Shown here: piece by piece, positions 1-8,505 of the stretch
Layout: each line of letters begins with the position of its first letter
How positions within the stretch are numbered: position 1 is the first letter of the stretch
DNA from: Natroniella sulfidigena
Lineage (GTDB): Bacteria; Bacillota; Halanaerobiia; Halobacteroidales; Halobacteroidaceae
Assembly (NCBI RefSeq): GCF_023223645.1
Contig: NZ_JALKBY010000006.1
Location: 1-64,000 of the forward strand
Direction of reading: 5' to 3'
Length of the DNA stretch: 64,000 nt
Notes under the pieces: model-generated
Told to the model about the DNA's origin: nothing
The model's input: only the letters and a program-made list of their open reading frames with translations
Database searches by the model: none
Position numbers and translations under genes: made by a program

Positions 1-26
1 TATAGTTTGAAGGAAGAAAACGACAT

Positions 27-461
27 TTATTCTAAAAACTGTTTTGAAATATGCTTCATGGGCTTAGAAACATTATAGAAAGTATTATTAACAATATAAT
101 CATTAGTAATTATTCCTTCTATTATTTCACCATCTTCTATGTGATACCTTTTATTAAAGTCTTCATCTTTTAGACTTACCCACATATTGTTGAAATGTTC
201 ATTCTCTAATATTACATTTATTAGTTCTTCATTATCTCTTAACTCCTCATTACTATTTGCTAATACTCTAAGAATACTAAAACCTTCTTCTAATTCATTT
301 TCAATAATTCCTGCATATTCTCTTGACTGTGCCATAGCTAGCTCAGTTGCATCATCAACAGCCATGTTTCTAGCTGAAAAAATAATTATTCCTATTGTTA
401 TGGAAAAAGTTATAAATACAGCTAATAATATAACAGTCAATAGTTTAGATTGAATCTTCAC
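27..461 (-). pseudogene. truncated methyl-accepting chemotaxis protein, N-terminal sensor part
   Basis: Only the first 144 residues of a chemoreceptor-like protein remain: one N-terminal membrane helix (about residues 7-29) followed by the start of an extracytoplasmic CACHE-type sensor domain. A stop follows, and no second helix, HAMP or signalling domain is in frame. A GTG start at 461 sits 10 bases after GGGAGG. Full-length relatives are about 600 residues or more (compare the intact chemoreceptor at 33153-35021). It lies next to the island junction, so loss of its 3' part by recombination is likely. The window edge limits what can be said about the missing part. Confidence 0.6.
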
Positions 462-550
462 TTTTTATTTTCCTCCCTATATAATTTTAACTTGCTATTG
501 AATAATTATATAAATTATTGATAAAACCCTTTTTTATACCAAATTATTCT

Positions 551-580
551 AAAAACCTCTGAGCTTTTAACTCAGAGGTT
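551..580 (-). terminator. intrinsic terminator
   Basis: A 10-bp perfect stem (AACCTCTGAG and CTCAGAGGTT) with a 7-base loop. Read leftwards it is followed by five T residues. It lies just beyond the end of the leftward integrase relic. Confidence 0.7.
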
Positions 581-599
581 GCATATCAACTCTAACCAC

Positions 600-880
600 C
601 ATTAATCAAGCTAGACAACTCCTCACAAATGACTGTACATATCTATTGTCTGCCTAATCGACTTATGCCCTAATCTTTCTTATACTATCTTAGGATTTGC
701 ACCTGACTTAAACATAAGACTAGCCATTGTGTGCCTTAAATCATGTAATTTTACATTTTCTAACCCAATACTCTTAGCCACCCTCTTAAATCCTCTGTAA
801 CTATATTAGGATTGCAATATCGACCATCATCCTCACAGAACACAAGATTAGATCTATTATTATGATCACTCCCTAAAATT
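600..880 (-). pseudogene. decayed tyrosine recombinase (phage integrase), C-terminal part
   Basis: The leftward translation keeps the catalytic-domain block LHDLRHTMASLMFKSGANPK, then an in-frame stop, then ERLGHKSI. This matches the integrase at 43014-43306 (LHDLRHTHATLMLKAGVHPK ... ERLGHSSI). The HxLRHT box and the LGH box are characteristic of tyrosine recombinases. Stops and frameshifts make it non-functional. It marks an earlier integration or inversion at the tRNA-Pro hotspot. Confidence 0.75.
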
Positions 881-911
881 AACTTCCTTCTAGCCTATTC
901 CTTCTTATGAT

Positions 912-986
912 ACCTATTCTCATGTGATTCTATCGATACAAAAAAAGCAGTGCAAAAGTTACAAAATAGTTTCAATCAATAATTTG
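912..986 (+). pseudogene. 3' tail of an integrase next to the outer att site
   Basis: The rightward translation, with one frameshift, reads YSHVILSIQK then KAVQKLQNSFNQ and a stop. It aligns with the C-terminus of the island integrase (YSHVIPSMQKEAVQKLKNIFSS). It stands in the same position relative to the downstream tRNA fragment as the intact tail does at 43306, so it is the residue of a related element. Confidence 0.6.
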
Positions 987-1075
987 GGCGTCAAAATGGC
1001 AACATTAAGACCTAAATAAAAAAAGACCTGTTTTAAGCAACAGGTTACAACACTTACCACATCAGTGTTTATAGC

Positions 1076-1119
1076 TGGTCGGGCTGACTGAATTTGAACC
1101 AGCGACCCCTGCTCCCCAG
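1076..1119 (-). repeat. att site A: 3' part of tRNA-Pro, degenerate
   Basis: About 44 bases match the 3' portion (T arm, variable loop and part of the anticodon stem, with ACCA) of the tRNA-Pro at 43401-43477, with a few differences. The preceding 35 bases (AACACTTACCACATCAG...) and about 100 bases after it are shared with att site B. This is the outermost of three direct repeats. Confidence 0.8.
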
Positions 1120-1373
1120 ACTTATAGATAGGTTTGAAATATTAAAATTATAAAGCCTGGTATAATAAGCTTCAGGGCAGTTCTAATTTCATTGAATATA
1201 ATTAAAAAAGGGCCAACAACCTCAACTAAAAAAAGATTAATATCTCAAAAAACTGATTAACATTTATTCTCTTTTAGAAAATGAAATCCATGATTTGATC
1301 AAAAAAATTTAGATTCAAGAGAAGAGATAAATCCTAAAGATTATGCAATCCTAATTTCCAGTAAAAAAGAAAA

Positions 1374-1397
1374 ACTCTTATCCGCTAAGATAAGAGT
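1374..1397 (-). terminator. intrinsic terminator of the doc operon (repeated type)
   Basis: Stem ACTCTTATC/GATAAGAGT, loop CGCTAA, followed leftwards by TTTTTCTTTTTT. It sits about 90 bases beyond the stop of the Doc gene. Nearly the same hairpin occurs at 6320-6343, 10095-10118 and 12474-12499. Confidence 0.75.
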
Positions 1398-1486
1398 CTA
1401 CTGCTTAGAATTTTATATTACCAAATTATATGATGTTTTTATTGATTGAATGACTTAGTAGATTATTTACTTTAAATACCAAGAGA

Positions 1487-1879
1487 CTAAATAGAATTAG
1501 TATTTTGTTTTAACCATTTTGTAAGCTCTTCTTTTGATATTTCGCCAGATGAAAGAGCGATTATTATTTTATAAGTTTCTTTTTCAGAAGCAGTTATTTC
1601 ATAACCATTTTTTTGTAGGAATGTATCCATGGCAACAAGTGCAATACGTTTATTTCCATCTATAAAAGGGTGGTTTTTACATAGATGGAACCCATAAGCT
1701 GATGCCATTTTAAATATTGAATTATGCAAATAAGATTCATCAAAAGTTGCTTTTGGCTGTTCAAGAGCTGAATCTAATAATTCTTCATCTCTTATACCTG
1801 TACTACCTCCATAAAGTTGAATAAGTTGTTTATGAAAATGTAAGATTATTTGCTTTGGTATAAAAATTATATCTTTCAT
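1487..1879 (-). CDS. doc: Fic/Doc-family toxin (death on curing)
   Basis: A 130-residue protein with the Fic-fold active-site motif HPFIDGNKRIA at residues 70-80, preceded by the Doc signature GIRDEELLDSALEQP. Family members transfer a phosphate (Doc) or AMP onto targets; Doc phosphorylates and inactivates elongation factor Tu. The motif is complete, so activity is plausible. The start overlaps the stop of the upstream AbrB-type gene (ATGA), which is the usual antitoxin-toxin order and suggests translational coupling. A terminator follows. It probably stabilises the mobile element in which it lies. Confidence 0.9.
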   Translation of the reverse strand: MKDIIFIPKQIILHFHKQLIQLYGGSTGIRDEELLDSALEQPKATFDESYLHNSIFKMASAYGFHLCKNHPFIDGNKRIALVAMDTFLQKNGYEITASEKETYKIIIALSSGEISKEELTKWLKQNTNSI

Positions 1880-2100
1880 TCTGCTAATGCCTTTAATGTG
1901 TTTTTATATTTTTCATTAGTCTTTTTAAAAGATTCAGTCCATTCTTCAAAATTTGGATCATAAGGAGTTAAGGTAAATCCATCATTTTCTTCAATGACAT
2001 GAAGTTCTTCTCCTTCTTTTAATTGGTATTTTTCCATTAGTTCTTTAGGAATAGTAAAACCATAACTATTTCCAACTTTACGCAGTTTTATAGTTTTCAT
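1876..2100 (-). CDS. AbrB/MazE-type antitoxin of the Doc toxin
   Basis: A 74-residue SpoVT/AbrB-fold DNA-binding protein: KTIKLRKVGNSYGFTIPKEL at the N-terminus forms the swapped-hairpin barrel, followed by an acidic C-terminal tail that would wrap the toxin. I place the start at the ATG at 2100, preceded by GAGGTGATATTT; an upstream GTG at 2109 is part of that ribosome site. It overlaps doc by 4 bases. By analogy it neutralises Doc and represses its own operon. Confidence 0.85.
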   Translation of the reverse strand: MKTIKLRKVGNSYGFTIPKELMEKYQLKEGEELHVIEENDGFTLTPYDPNFEEWTESFKKTNEKYKNTLKALAE

Positions 2101-2318
2101 AAATATCACCTCACTTATATTATAACATTTGTATTACATGATATGCAATACAAATAAAAATATAATTAAATATTGAAAGATAATTAAAAATGTTGGCCCG
2201 ACAACTTCTGACCACTCATATCATTCACCTTAACCGATAGGCTAATCTATGGATTTAATTCTTCACTAAAAGTACAGCTTTATTCCCCAGTCTCTACCTC
2301 TAAACAGCTCTTTCTTAA

Positions 2319-3521
2319 TCAAGATCTATCTACCCCACATTCCGCTTCGGTCTGAAACAGACCGATTGCCACCAACCAAACTACAGCTAACAGACTGCTG
2401 ACCAAAAAAACAGTGGCTAAATTATAATGAGCTGCAAAAAATCTAAGTACCAGCGGGGCCAAACTCATCCCGATAAACTTCATCGTATTAAAAATAGCCA
2501 CCACTGCTCCCTTTAGTTCCTCCGGAGGCAGTTTAACAGTACGATCATAGATAGTCGGTTGAGCGGTGCCCATCCCCACCCCGAACAGAAATAAGCTTAA
2601 AAACACATAATTTCCTGTCGACCAGAGAGGCATTAATCCTAGACCAAGGGCAATCAATCCAAAGCCTAAAGCTATCTTTTGACCCCAATCCAGATAATAA
2701 TCAACCTGATCTGCTTGTGAGGCTACAACAGCCGAAAAGAACCCCTGAGCTGAAAGAGCTATCCCGGCTACAAACTCGCTAAAACCGTGAACTCCACTCA
2801 AAAAAAGCGGTAGAAAAGTGACAAGACTATAAAGCAAAAAATAAATTACCAGAGCATGTCCTAAAAGTTCCCTGATAGCCGCAATCTGTAAGACTTCCTT
2901 TAGCGAACCAAAATACTCCTTAGCTAACTTTTGAGTTTCTCCTCCCTCGGCTTCCGGTTTACTCTCCTCAATAAAGATAATAAATAATACAGCCAATAAA
3001 AGCGATAAACCATAAACAACAAAGGGTAATCGCCAGCTAATAGAAGCCAACCAGCCACCAAGCAACGGTAACACCACTGCACTGACCGAAATAGCCCCAC
3101 TTAAAAGCCCGATAGCTTTCAACCGCCGCTGGTCATCATACCAATCGCCGATAACAGTCATCGCCACCGGAATTAGTCCGGCAATCCCGATACCTTGGAA
3201 GAATCTAAAGACGAGTAAGACGATAAAGTTAGGAGCCACCAGAGCCAACAAAGCAAAGGTGCCATCCAGAAGCAAACATCCGATTCCCACCGGCTTTCGT
3301 CCGCATAAATCGATCAAAAAACCGGTTACCGGTAGCGAAATAGCCGCTGCAACGGTATATACACTTAAGACTAGACCAATGGTCTCCGCAGTAGCTCCAA
3401 AGGGCTTAATTAGAGTCGGCAGCCCGGGGGCCAAAATTGCTCCCCCCATTACTCCGAAAGCACCCATCAATAAGATAATTATAAACCTAAACGAAAGCAA
3501 CTCGCGAGTTTTAACTTCCAT
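2319..3521 (-). CDS. major facilitator superfamily transporter
   Basis: A 400-residue protein with about twelve hydrophobic segments. It has the MFS loop 2-3 signature (GFLIDLCGRKPVG, about residues 61-73) and a helix-4 motif near FRFFQGIGIAGLIP. It is likely a drug or metabolite exporter of the inner membrane; the substrate cannot be told from sequence. The start has a good ribosome site (GGAGAGGG). It stands alone between relics in the outer element, and its higher GC and codon use differ from the AT-rich neighbours, suggesting separate acquisition. Confidence 0.85.
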   Translation of the reverse strand: MEVKTRELLSFRFIIILLMGAFGVMGGAILAPGLPTLIKPFGATAETIGLVLSVYTVAAAISLPVTGFLIDLCGRKPVGIGCLLLDGTFALLALVAPNFIVLLVFRFFQGIGIAGLIPVAMTVIGDWYDDQRRLKAIGLLSGAISVSAVVLPLLGGWLASISWRLPFVVYGLSLLLAVLFIIFIEESKPEAEGGETQKLAKEYFGSLKEVLQIAAIRELLGHALVIYFLLYSLVTFLPLFLSGVHGFSEFVAGIALSAQGFFSAVVASQADQVDYYLDWGQKIALGFGLIALGLGLMPLWSTGNYVFLSLFLFGVGMGTAQPTIYDRTVKLPPEELKGAVVAIFNTMKFIGMSLAPLVLRFFAAHYNLATVFLVSSLLAVVWLVAIGLFQTEAECGVDRS

Positions 3522-3545
3522 AAAAATTATCCCTCTCCTTCCAGC

Positions 3546-3650
3546 TTAGAAGATCAAACCACGAATCCCCGGTACCAACTTAGTACCGAGCACTACTCCT
3601 AAAACTAAAATAGTGATCACTAACCAAGAAATAACATTTAACAGCGACAC
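3546..3650 (-). CDS. possible small membrane peptide
   Basis: A 34-codon frame from GTG encodes one hydrophobic helix (VISWLVITILVLGVVLG) followed by a short basic tail. I see no convincing ribosome site and do not recognise the family. It lies just upstream of the MFS gene on the same strand. It could be a real small protein or the end of a lost gene. Confidence 0.25.
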   Translation of the reverse strand: MSLLNVISWLVITILVLGVVLGTKLVPGIRGLIF

Positions 3651-3711
3651 TAATCCTATAATTTAAACAGACTTTAGGTTAATGAAATTTGCGTCAACCT
3701 CTGGAGAAATA

Positions 3712-3850
3712 CTTTTCAGTCTCCTACTTAACGGAGTAAGGTTTGTAAGAAACCCGCAACTTCTCAGCAACCTCGATCCTATGATAGCAGATTTCACAAC
3801 ACTTCAACTTTCAAGAATCTACCCAAACTCTTAGACTTACTTTCTTGCTC
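3712..3850 (-). CRISPR. orphan degenerate CRISPR repeat with leader remnant
   Basis: Bases 3713-3750 match the array repeats of this window (TTCAGTCTCCTACTTAACGG, then a degenerate second half ending TTGTAAG). Immediately after comes a stretch containing CCTCGATCCTATGATAGCAG, which is the conserved core of all three array leaders at the same distance. No second repeat follows. It is therefore the leader-proximal end of a lost array, in the outer element, 9 kb from the nearest intact array. Confidence 0.7.
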
Positions 3851-3930
3851 TATCCAATAAATCCCTGCAAAAATTTGATTCTTTCAAACCTACAATAATC
3901 CAACTTGCCGAGCCAACACCAAAAACAAAC

Positions 3931-3970
3931 GGGATAGTAGTACTGACACAATCACTCAGTACCACTACCC
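3931..3970 (-). repeat. dispersed hairpin repeat, copy 1
   Basis: Inverted repeat GGGATAGT...ACTACCCC enclosing the invariant inner arms GTACTGA/TCAGTAC. It is preceded by GCCAACACCAAAAACAAA. It is the first of five copies in the window (others at 12241, 31702, 32480 and 35423), all in the same orientation. Confidence 0.7.
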
Positions 3971-3980
3971 CTAACTGTCA

Positions 3981-4034
3981 ATGATTCTATAATGCAAAAA
4001 GAAGCAATGAAAAATTACAAAATATTTTTAATCA
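3981..4034 (+). pseudogene. 3' tail of an integrase next to the middle att site
   Basis: The translation reads NDSIMQKEAMK and, after a 1-base deletion, KLQNIFNQ then a stop. It aligns with the last residues of the island integrase (SMQKEAVQKLKNIFSS). It lies about 100 bases before att site B, exactly as the intact tail lies before the tRNA. Confidence 0.65.
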
Positions 4035-4132
4035 ATAATTTGAGCAAATGAATGGCAACTAAAACTGTTTAAAATAAAAAAGACCTATTTTGGAAAATAG
4101 GCATCAACACTTACCACATCAGCGTTTATAGC

Positions 4133-4177
4133 TGGTCGGGCTGACTGGATTTGAACCAGCGACCCCTGCGCCCCCAG
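4133..4177 (-). repeat. att site B: 3' part of tRNA-Pro
   Basis: Forty-five bases identical to the 3' part of the tRNA-Pro at 43401-43477, then divergence within the anticodon arm. It shares with site C the upstream block (ACACTTACCACATCAGCG) and with site A about 100 bases downstream. It is the left border of the 39-kb island. Confidence 0.85.
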
Positions 4178-4365
4178 AGTTGGAGATAGGTTTTTTAGAG
4201 AAATATTAAAATTATAAAGCCTGCTATAATAGGGCTCAGGGCAGTTCTGATTTTATTGAATATAATTAAAAACGCTCAATAAACTTAATTTGGGCAACCA
4301 AATGGCAAGTGACAGACACAGAATTAAATTGATTCTGTGTCTGTTTTTAATAAAATCACAAAAGG

Positions 4366-4410
4366 GCCAACTTATTGAGTTACCACAAGAGTTCGCTTCC
4401 CTTAGAAACG
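4366..4410 (+). repeat. fragment repeated at 9996-10040, probably a decayed gene end
   Basis: GGGCCAACTTATTGAGTTAC and the following 25 bases recur with few changes at 9996. In one frame both read QLIELPQEFAS, which resembles the xxLPKEF part of VapB/AbrB-type antitoxins. The surrounding frame (4290-4484) has no other recognisable content. The region 4180-4500 otherwise holds nothing I can name. Confidence 0.35.
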
Positions 4411-4514
4411 ACAATATTAAAATTAAACTCCTTGCAGTTCCTGATCTTATTTATCAAGACTCTAAAAAAATACCCTCATTGTAGATTAGAAGACAGAAAA
4501 ATATAGTAATAAGC

Positions 4515-4876
4515 TTAATCAATATCCTTATCTAAAAGAACTAAGTCCCCAAATTTATTAACTTTAATTTCCTCATTATAGATTTTATCTATAAGCTCTT
4601 TATTTAAGAATAATTTTTTTCTTTTCTCCTTTAAACTAATCACCTTTGTTTCTCCCTTGAGATTCAATTGCTCTTTGACTTTCCCTTTGTTTAAAATATC
4701 CTTCAATCGACACACACATCCCATAACAGAAAGTCCTTTTAACTTTAACTCTCCTCTAATTGTTTCTCCATAGCCTCTGACAATACTATTTCTAGCTCCA
4801 TTATCATCAGATTTGTGCTTTCTCCACAAGTCTTAATAATTACATCAGCATCTAAAATAGCCACTTCTTCATTCAT
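4515..4876 (-). pseudogene. broken PIN-domain protein gene
   Basis: The frame opening at 4876 (MNEEVAILDADVIIKTC) has the PIN-domain first strand with its metal-binding aspartate, but it runs into a stop after 43 codons. The rest, in another frame down to 4515, continues as a Lys-rich C-terminal part (LKDILNKGKVKEQLNLKG). The ATG overlaps the end of the ImmA-like gene (GAATGAATG), so it was the third gene of an XRE-ImmA-PIN cassette. PIN proteins are Mg-dependent RNases, often toxins. A frameshift or internal deletion has inactivated it. Confidence 0.55.
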
Positions 4877-5681
4877 TATTACCACCAGAGGCCTCTTTAA
4901 TTAAATCCATAAATTCCTCTATTTTTTCTTCTGGAAATAGTTCATCTGCTTGGTTATCCATAACTTGTGCTCTTAAATCTGAACATTTTACCTCACCAGT
5001 GCTTTGTTGCCACCTTTCTCCTATCTGATGTTTTTTAATTTCAAATAAAACTCCACCATCGGGATTTCTATCCTCAATTTCTAACCATTCTTCTGCTTGT
5101 TCTTTATTAATAAAATCAATCTCATAAAGCCTAATTACGATAGTCTTATAAGGAACAGCAAAGGCATCCATTAACTTTATTATATGCAATAAAGTTAACT
5201 CTTTAGCTGATTGAACATTCATTAACGTCAATTCTTTTTGCAAAGCTTCAACAGGAACTAACAATAAAGCAGAAAATAGATTCGCCTTACTATCATTTAA
5301 ATTCTTAACGGTAACATCTTTTTCACAAGCAAGTTCTTTGCTTTTTAATAACTCATTTTCCTCATTACTTGTCTTGATTAAATGGTAAAGCTCATGTCCA
5401 GCAGCAAAAATTTGTTTATCTAAAGGTAGATAAGTATTTATATATACAAAAACCTCTCCTTTATATTCGCAAATAAACCCACTTAACTCTTCATCTGCAA
5501 TTGGAAATTTAATAAGATTCCCCTTTTCTTCTACAACTTTAAAAATTCTCTCTCCCAACGTCATATCATTTGCTCCTGCTAATTCTCCTCTAACATATAA
5601 AACTTCTTTTTTTACATCAGCATAAATCTCTTCACTAACATTTTTTATTGTCTGCTCGATAAGTTTCATTATCTTGATCAC
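4869..5681 (-). CDS. ImmA/IrrE-family zinc metallopeptidase
   Basis: A 270-residue protein with the zinc-binding HELYH motif at residues 96-100 in the context IFAAGHELYHL, typical of ImmA/IrrE (DUF955) peptidases. In known elements ImmA cleaves the cognate XRE-type repressor and so induces excision or a defence response. It lies directly downstream of an XRE regulator, as in those systems. The C-terminal 100 residues have no motif I recognise. The alternative is a phage-type or toxin-antitoxin-associated peptidase, but the chemistry would be the same. Confidence 0.85.
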   Translation of the reverse strand: MIKIMKLIEQTIKNVSEEIYADVKKEVLYVRGELAGANDMTLGERIFKVVEEKGNLIKFPIADEELSGFICEYKGEVFVYINTYLPLDKQIFAAGHELYHLIKTSNEENELLKSKELACEKDVTVKNLNDSKANLFSALLLVPVEALQKELTLMNVQSAKELTLLHIIKLMDAFAVPYKTIVIRLYEIDFINKEQAEEWLEIEDRNPDGGVLFEIKKHQIGERWQQSTGEVKCSDLRAQVMDNQADELFPEEKIEEFMDLIKEASGGNNE

Positions 5682-5710
5682 TCCTCATCCATTAATGAAA
5701 ACTAGTAAGC

Positions 5711-6079
5711 TTAAACAAGATCTTGTAAACTCTCCTCAAACTCTCTTCTTGCTTCTCTATTTTCAATAATTGCATCCATAATCTTTTGGGCCAATTTTAA
5801 CCCATCTTTAGCTGCTGGAGTATTTACCTCACCCATAAAAGCAAGAACTGGTTCAATCTCCACTTCTTTATCAAAAGGCTTAGTCAACTCTTCAAAAGTA
5901 GTGTTTAAAACATCAGCAATTTCTTTAATTTCATCAACAGTAATATTCTTTTTTGCTAGAGTAATTTTACTTACCATTTGAGGAGAAATATTAAGTGCCT
6001 GTGCAAGGTCTTTTTTCTCCCAACCAACTTCCTTCAACCTTTCTTCAATTCTTTTGGCTACAATTTCATTTGTTTTCAT
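5711..6079 (-). CDS. XRE-family transcriptional repressor (ImmR-like)
   Basis: A 122-residue protein whose N-terminal 65 residues form a Cro/CI helix-turn-helix (KDLAQALNISPQMVSKITLA). The start is the ATG at 6079, preceded by AGAGGAGGATTTGAA; the longer frame upstream merely translates the ribosome site. It is likely the repressor cleaved by the ImmA-like product of the next gene and probably controls this cassette or the island's transfer genes. Confidence 0.85.
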   Translation of the reverse strand: MKTNEIVAKRIEERLKEVGWEKKDLAQALNISPQMVSKITLAKKNITVDEIKEIADVLNTTFEELTKPFDKEVEIEPVLAFMGEVNTPAAKDGLKLAQKIMDAIIENREARREFEESLQDLV

Positions 6080-6319
6080 TTCAAATCCTCCTCTTCTTTG
6101 TTTCTTCATTATTATCTAAAGCCAAATAAACTTCCCCCTCAACTTTATTATATAAGATTATCATCTGGTAATCAACATTTTGTTTATTATTAATTATTAT
6201 GAGTTAATAAAATTAAATTATACGTTTACTAATAGATAATATTATTTTTAAGCTTTAAAGGTTCGAGAAAAATTAAAATAATTCTGACAAAAACGTGAGG
6301 GCCAACACTCAAAATAAAA

Positions 6320-6343
6320 ACTCTTATCCGCTAAGATAAGAGT
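6320..6343 (-). terminator. intrinsic terminator (repeated type)
   Basis: The same ACTCTTATC/GATAAGAGT hairpin as at 1374. Read leftwards it is followed by a T-rich run. It lies 20 bases after the stop of the YdjM-like gene and about 10 bases from a GGGCCAAC octamer. Confidence 0.7.
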
Positions 6344-6363
6344 CTACTACTTAAAATCTTATA

Positions 6364-6837
6364 TTACCAAATCATCGGAGCAATTATAATTATAGATATT
6401 ATTAAGACTATACTGAATAATATCTCAGCAGTACTATTAGTCTTAATTAATCTTAATCCATACTTCGTCTTATCAGGGTAGAAAAAATTGACACCACTAA
6501 CTGTAAGTGAATCAGCTAATAAGTGACTAAAGTATCCTATCGCAAAATAGATAGTATAATCTATAGATAAATAATTTCTTGTTAGCAAAAAGAAAATCAG
6601 GCTAAATAAAGATAGGCCTAATAATGAATGAGTAAACCCTCTATGTTTACATAAAAAACTTATTATCTTAGGAAGTATTGGAACTCTTCTACTTAACCAA
6701 CTCTTAGGATGATCTAAATCAGGTATTAATGCAGCAAACCAAGCTACTATTAAAGGTAGAGGATCATTTAACCCTGCTATTAACATATATAATAATGATA
6801 AGACTATCCCTGTTAAACCATGGGTTTTATAAGTCAT
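6364..6837 (-). CDS. YdjM-family membrane-bound metal-dependent hydrolase
   Basis: A 157-residue membrane protein with about four hydrophobic segments. It carries the conserved histidines of the YdjM/DUF457 family: THGLTG near the start, LIPDLDHP (about residue 40), KHRGFTHSLLG, and FSHLLADSLT. Family members are predicted inner-membrane hydrolases, and the E. coli gene is SOS-controlled. The start is the ATG at 6837, after AGGAGGAATCT, not the upstream in-frame codon. A terminator follows immediately. Confidence 0.8.
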   Translation of the reverse strand: MTYKTHGLTGIVLSLLYMLIAGLNDPLPLIVAWFAALIPDLDHPKSWLSRRVPILPKIISFLCKHRGFTHSLLGLSLFSLIFFLLTRNYLSIDYTIYFAIGYFSHLLADSLTVSGVNFFYPDKTKYGLRLIKTNSTAEILFSIVLIISIIIIAPMIW

Positions 6838-6920
6838 AGATTCCTCCTGACAAATAATTAGATTCAATATAAAAAGAAGACCACTTAGAAAGTAGTCTTT
6901 AAAAATTACTCATAAATAAT

Positions 6921-8354
6921 TTAGTTATCAAATCTATGCTTATTATTTTCATAATACTCTATTAGTGTTTTATAATAAACTTCCTCTAATTCTCCTATAT
7001 TACTTGTATCTAAACTATTTTTGACTTCACTACAAATTTTTATTACCTGAGCTGGATCAGAGAAATCAATATTTCGTTCAAATTCATCAATAAATTTTTT
7101 CTTTTTAAATTTCTCGCTTAATTTTGACTTTAATAAAGCACAAAACCCTTCCCCTAAAAATAGCTCTTTATTTCTTGAGCCTTCTTTAATATATTTATCA
7201 CTAAAACTTTCAAAGCATAAAGTTATATTATTAATAAATTCTTCTTGTTCTTTTAGTTTTTCTATTAATTTTTTTATTTTGATATTAATTTTTTCTAGAC
7301 TACTATTATTTGAAATTGTTATTCCTTCATTAGAATCTGGGTTAGTAATTGCAAAAGTAAGTCGTTCACTTTCTATTATATGTTTTATTTTAAACTTCAA
7401 TGCGTTACCTAAAAATTCACTATTTATAACTTCTAAGTTTAAATAGATTTTAATATTATTATTTTGCTCTAGTGGTGTATACTTAAAAGATATTCTAAAT
7501 TCTGAATCACTAATCTCTGCTTTTTCCAAAATGATTTTTTTCTCAAATTCCATCAATACAACTAAAGTAAGATATAAAGCTATATTATTATCATAATTAT
7601 GATACCATCCCTTAGAAGTGATAGATCTTACTAACCAACCACTTTTACTTTCTATATCTTTAATTAATCTAAATTGCTTTTTCTTATTTTGGTTTTCTGC
7701 ATTTACCATTTTATTCTTATACTTTTCAAGGGCTTCTGTTATTAAATCTCTCAATTTATCTTGATTAATTAGATTCATTACTGAGTCATGGTCAAAATGC
7801 TCTTTAAAAGAATCATATGCAGATGGATAACTAACTATTTCTTCGTTTTCATCTGCATCAAGGTCTTTAACAACTAGTTCACCTAATTTTTCAGATTTAT
7901 CTGATTTTAAAATTATCTTAGTATAGTCAAAAATTTTACTAGATTTAAGCTCATACTTTAAATCCTCAAAATTTATTTCCTTCCAACGTCTTATTATATC
8001 CTTTTTGTTTACTTCCTTTTCAATATTTTCAAATATATCTATTAATGGTTTAACCCCTTTTATATTTAATAAGGCTTCTTTATGACTATCTTTTGTTATA
8101 TGAAATATTTCTAATATTTCTTTATCACGATATTTATCAGATTCATCATCTAATCTAAGTAATTTCAGTAACTCATCTGGTTCAATACAACTTTCATCAT
8201 AGGAATAATATCTTTTAGTCTCTTCTTCTTCATTTACTTTAAAAGCTTTAAATTTTTCTTTGTTTTTCATGTGGCTAACTTTATACAAAACTAAATAATC
8301 CTTTGAAATTTCTGACAAAAAACCCCTCCCTAAAATAATCCTAACATAAGTCAT
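6921..8354 (-). CDS. unknown 477-residue protein in a defence-gene neighbourhood
   Basis: I do not recognise this family. The protein is charged and largely alpha-helical, with no membrane segment or signal peptide. Residues 225-245 (RLIKDIESKSGWLVRSITSK) and the C-terminal third (EGSRNKELFLGEGFCALLKS) look best conserved by eye, but no catalytic motif stands out. There is no good ribosome site before the ATG at 8354, so a later start is possible. It lies upstream of a YdjM-like gene and downstream of an Mrr-like nuclease on the same strand, a setting typical of restriction or abortive-infection genes. Confidence 0.5.
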   Translation of the reverse strand: MTYVRIILGRGFLSEISKDYLVLYKVSHMKNKEKFKAFKVNEEEETKRYYSYDESCIEPDELLKLLRLDDESDKYRDKEILEIFHITKDSHKEALLNIKGVKPLIDIFENIEKEVNKKDIIRRWKEINFEDLKYELKSSKIFDYTKIILKSDKSEKLGELVVKDLDADENEEIVSYPSAYDSFKEHFDHDSVMNLINQDKLRDLITEALEKYKNKMVNAENQNKKKQFRLIKDIESKSGWLVRSITSKGWYHNYDNNIALYLTLVVLMEFEKKIILEKAEISDSEFRISFKYTPLEQNNNIKIYLNLEVINSEFLGNALKFKIKHIIESERLTFAITNPDSNEGITISNNSSLEKINIKIKKLIEKLKEQEEFINNITLCFESFSDKYIKEGSRNKELFLGEGFCALLKSKLSEKFKKKKFIDEFERNIDFSDPAQVIKICSEVKNSLDTSNIGELEEVYYKTLIEYYENNKHRFDN

Positions 8355-8505
8355 TATAGATTTAATTTTAAACTCTTAGCTTACCCTCTTGACTGGATTA
8401 ATTTTATATCCTAATTAATCATTACTATTTATAGTTAAATTTATTCAAGTTAATTTTACCCATTATATAAATTAATTACTATTAACTTAAAAATATATCA
8501 CTAAA

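Noticed and set aside
3259-3549. 96-codon frame opposite the MFS gene
   Set aside because: Antisense shadow of a well-supported membrane transporter; no ribosome site.
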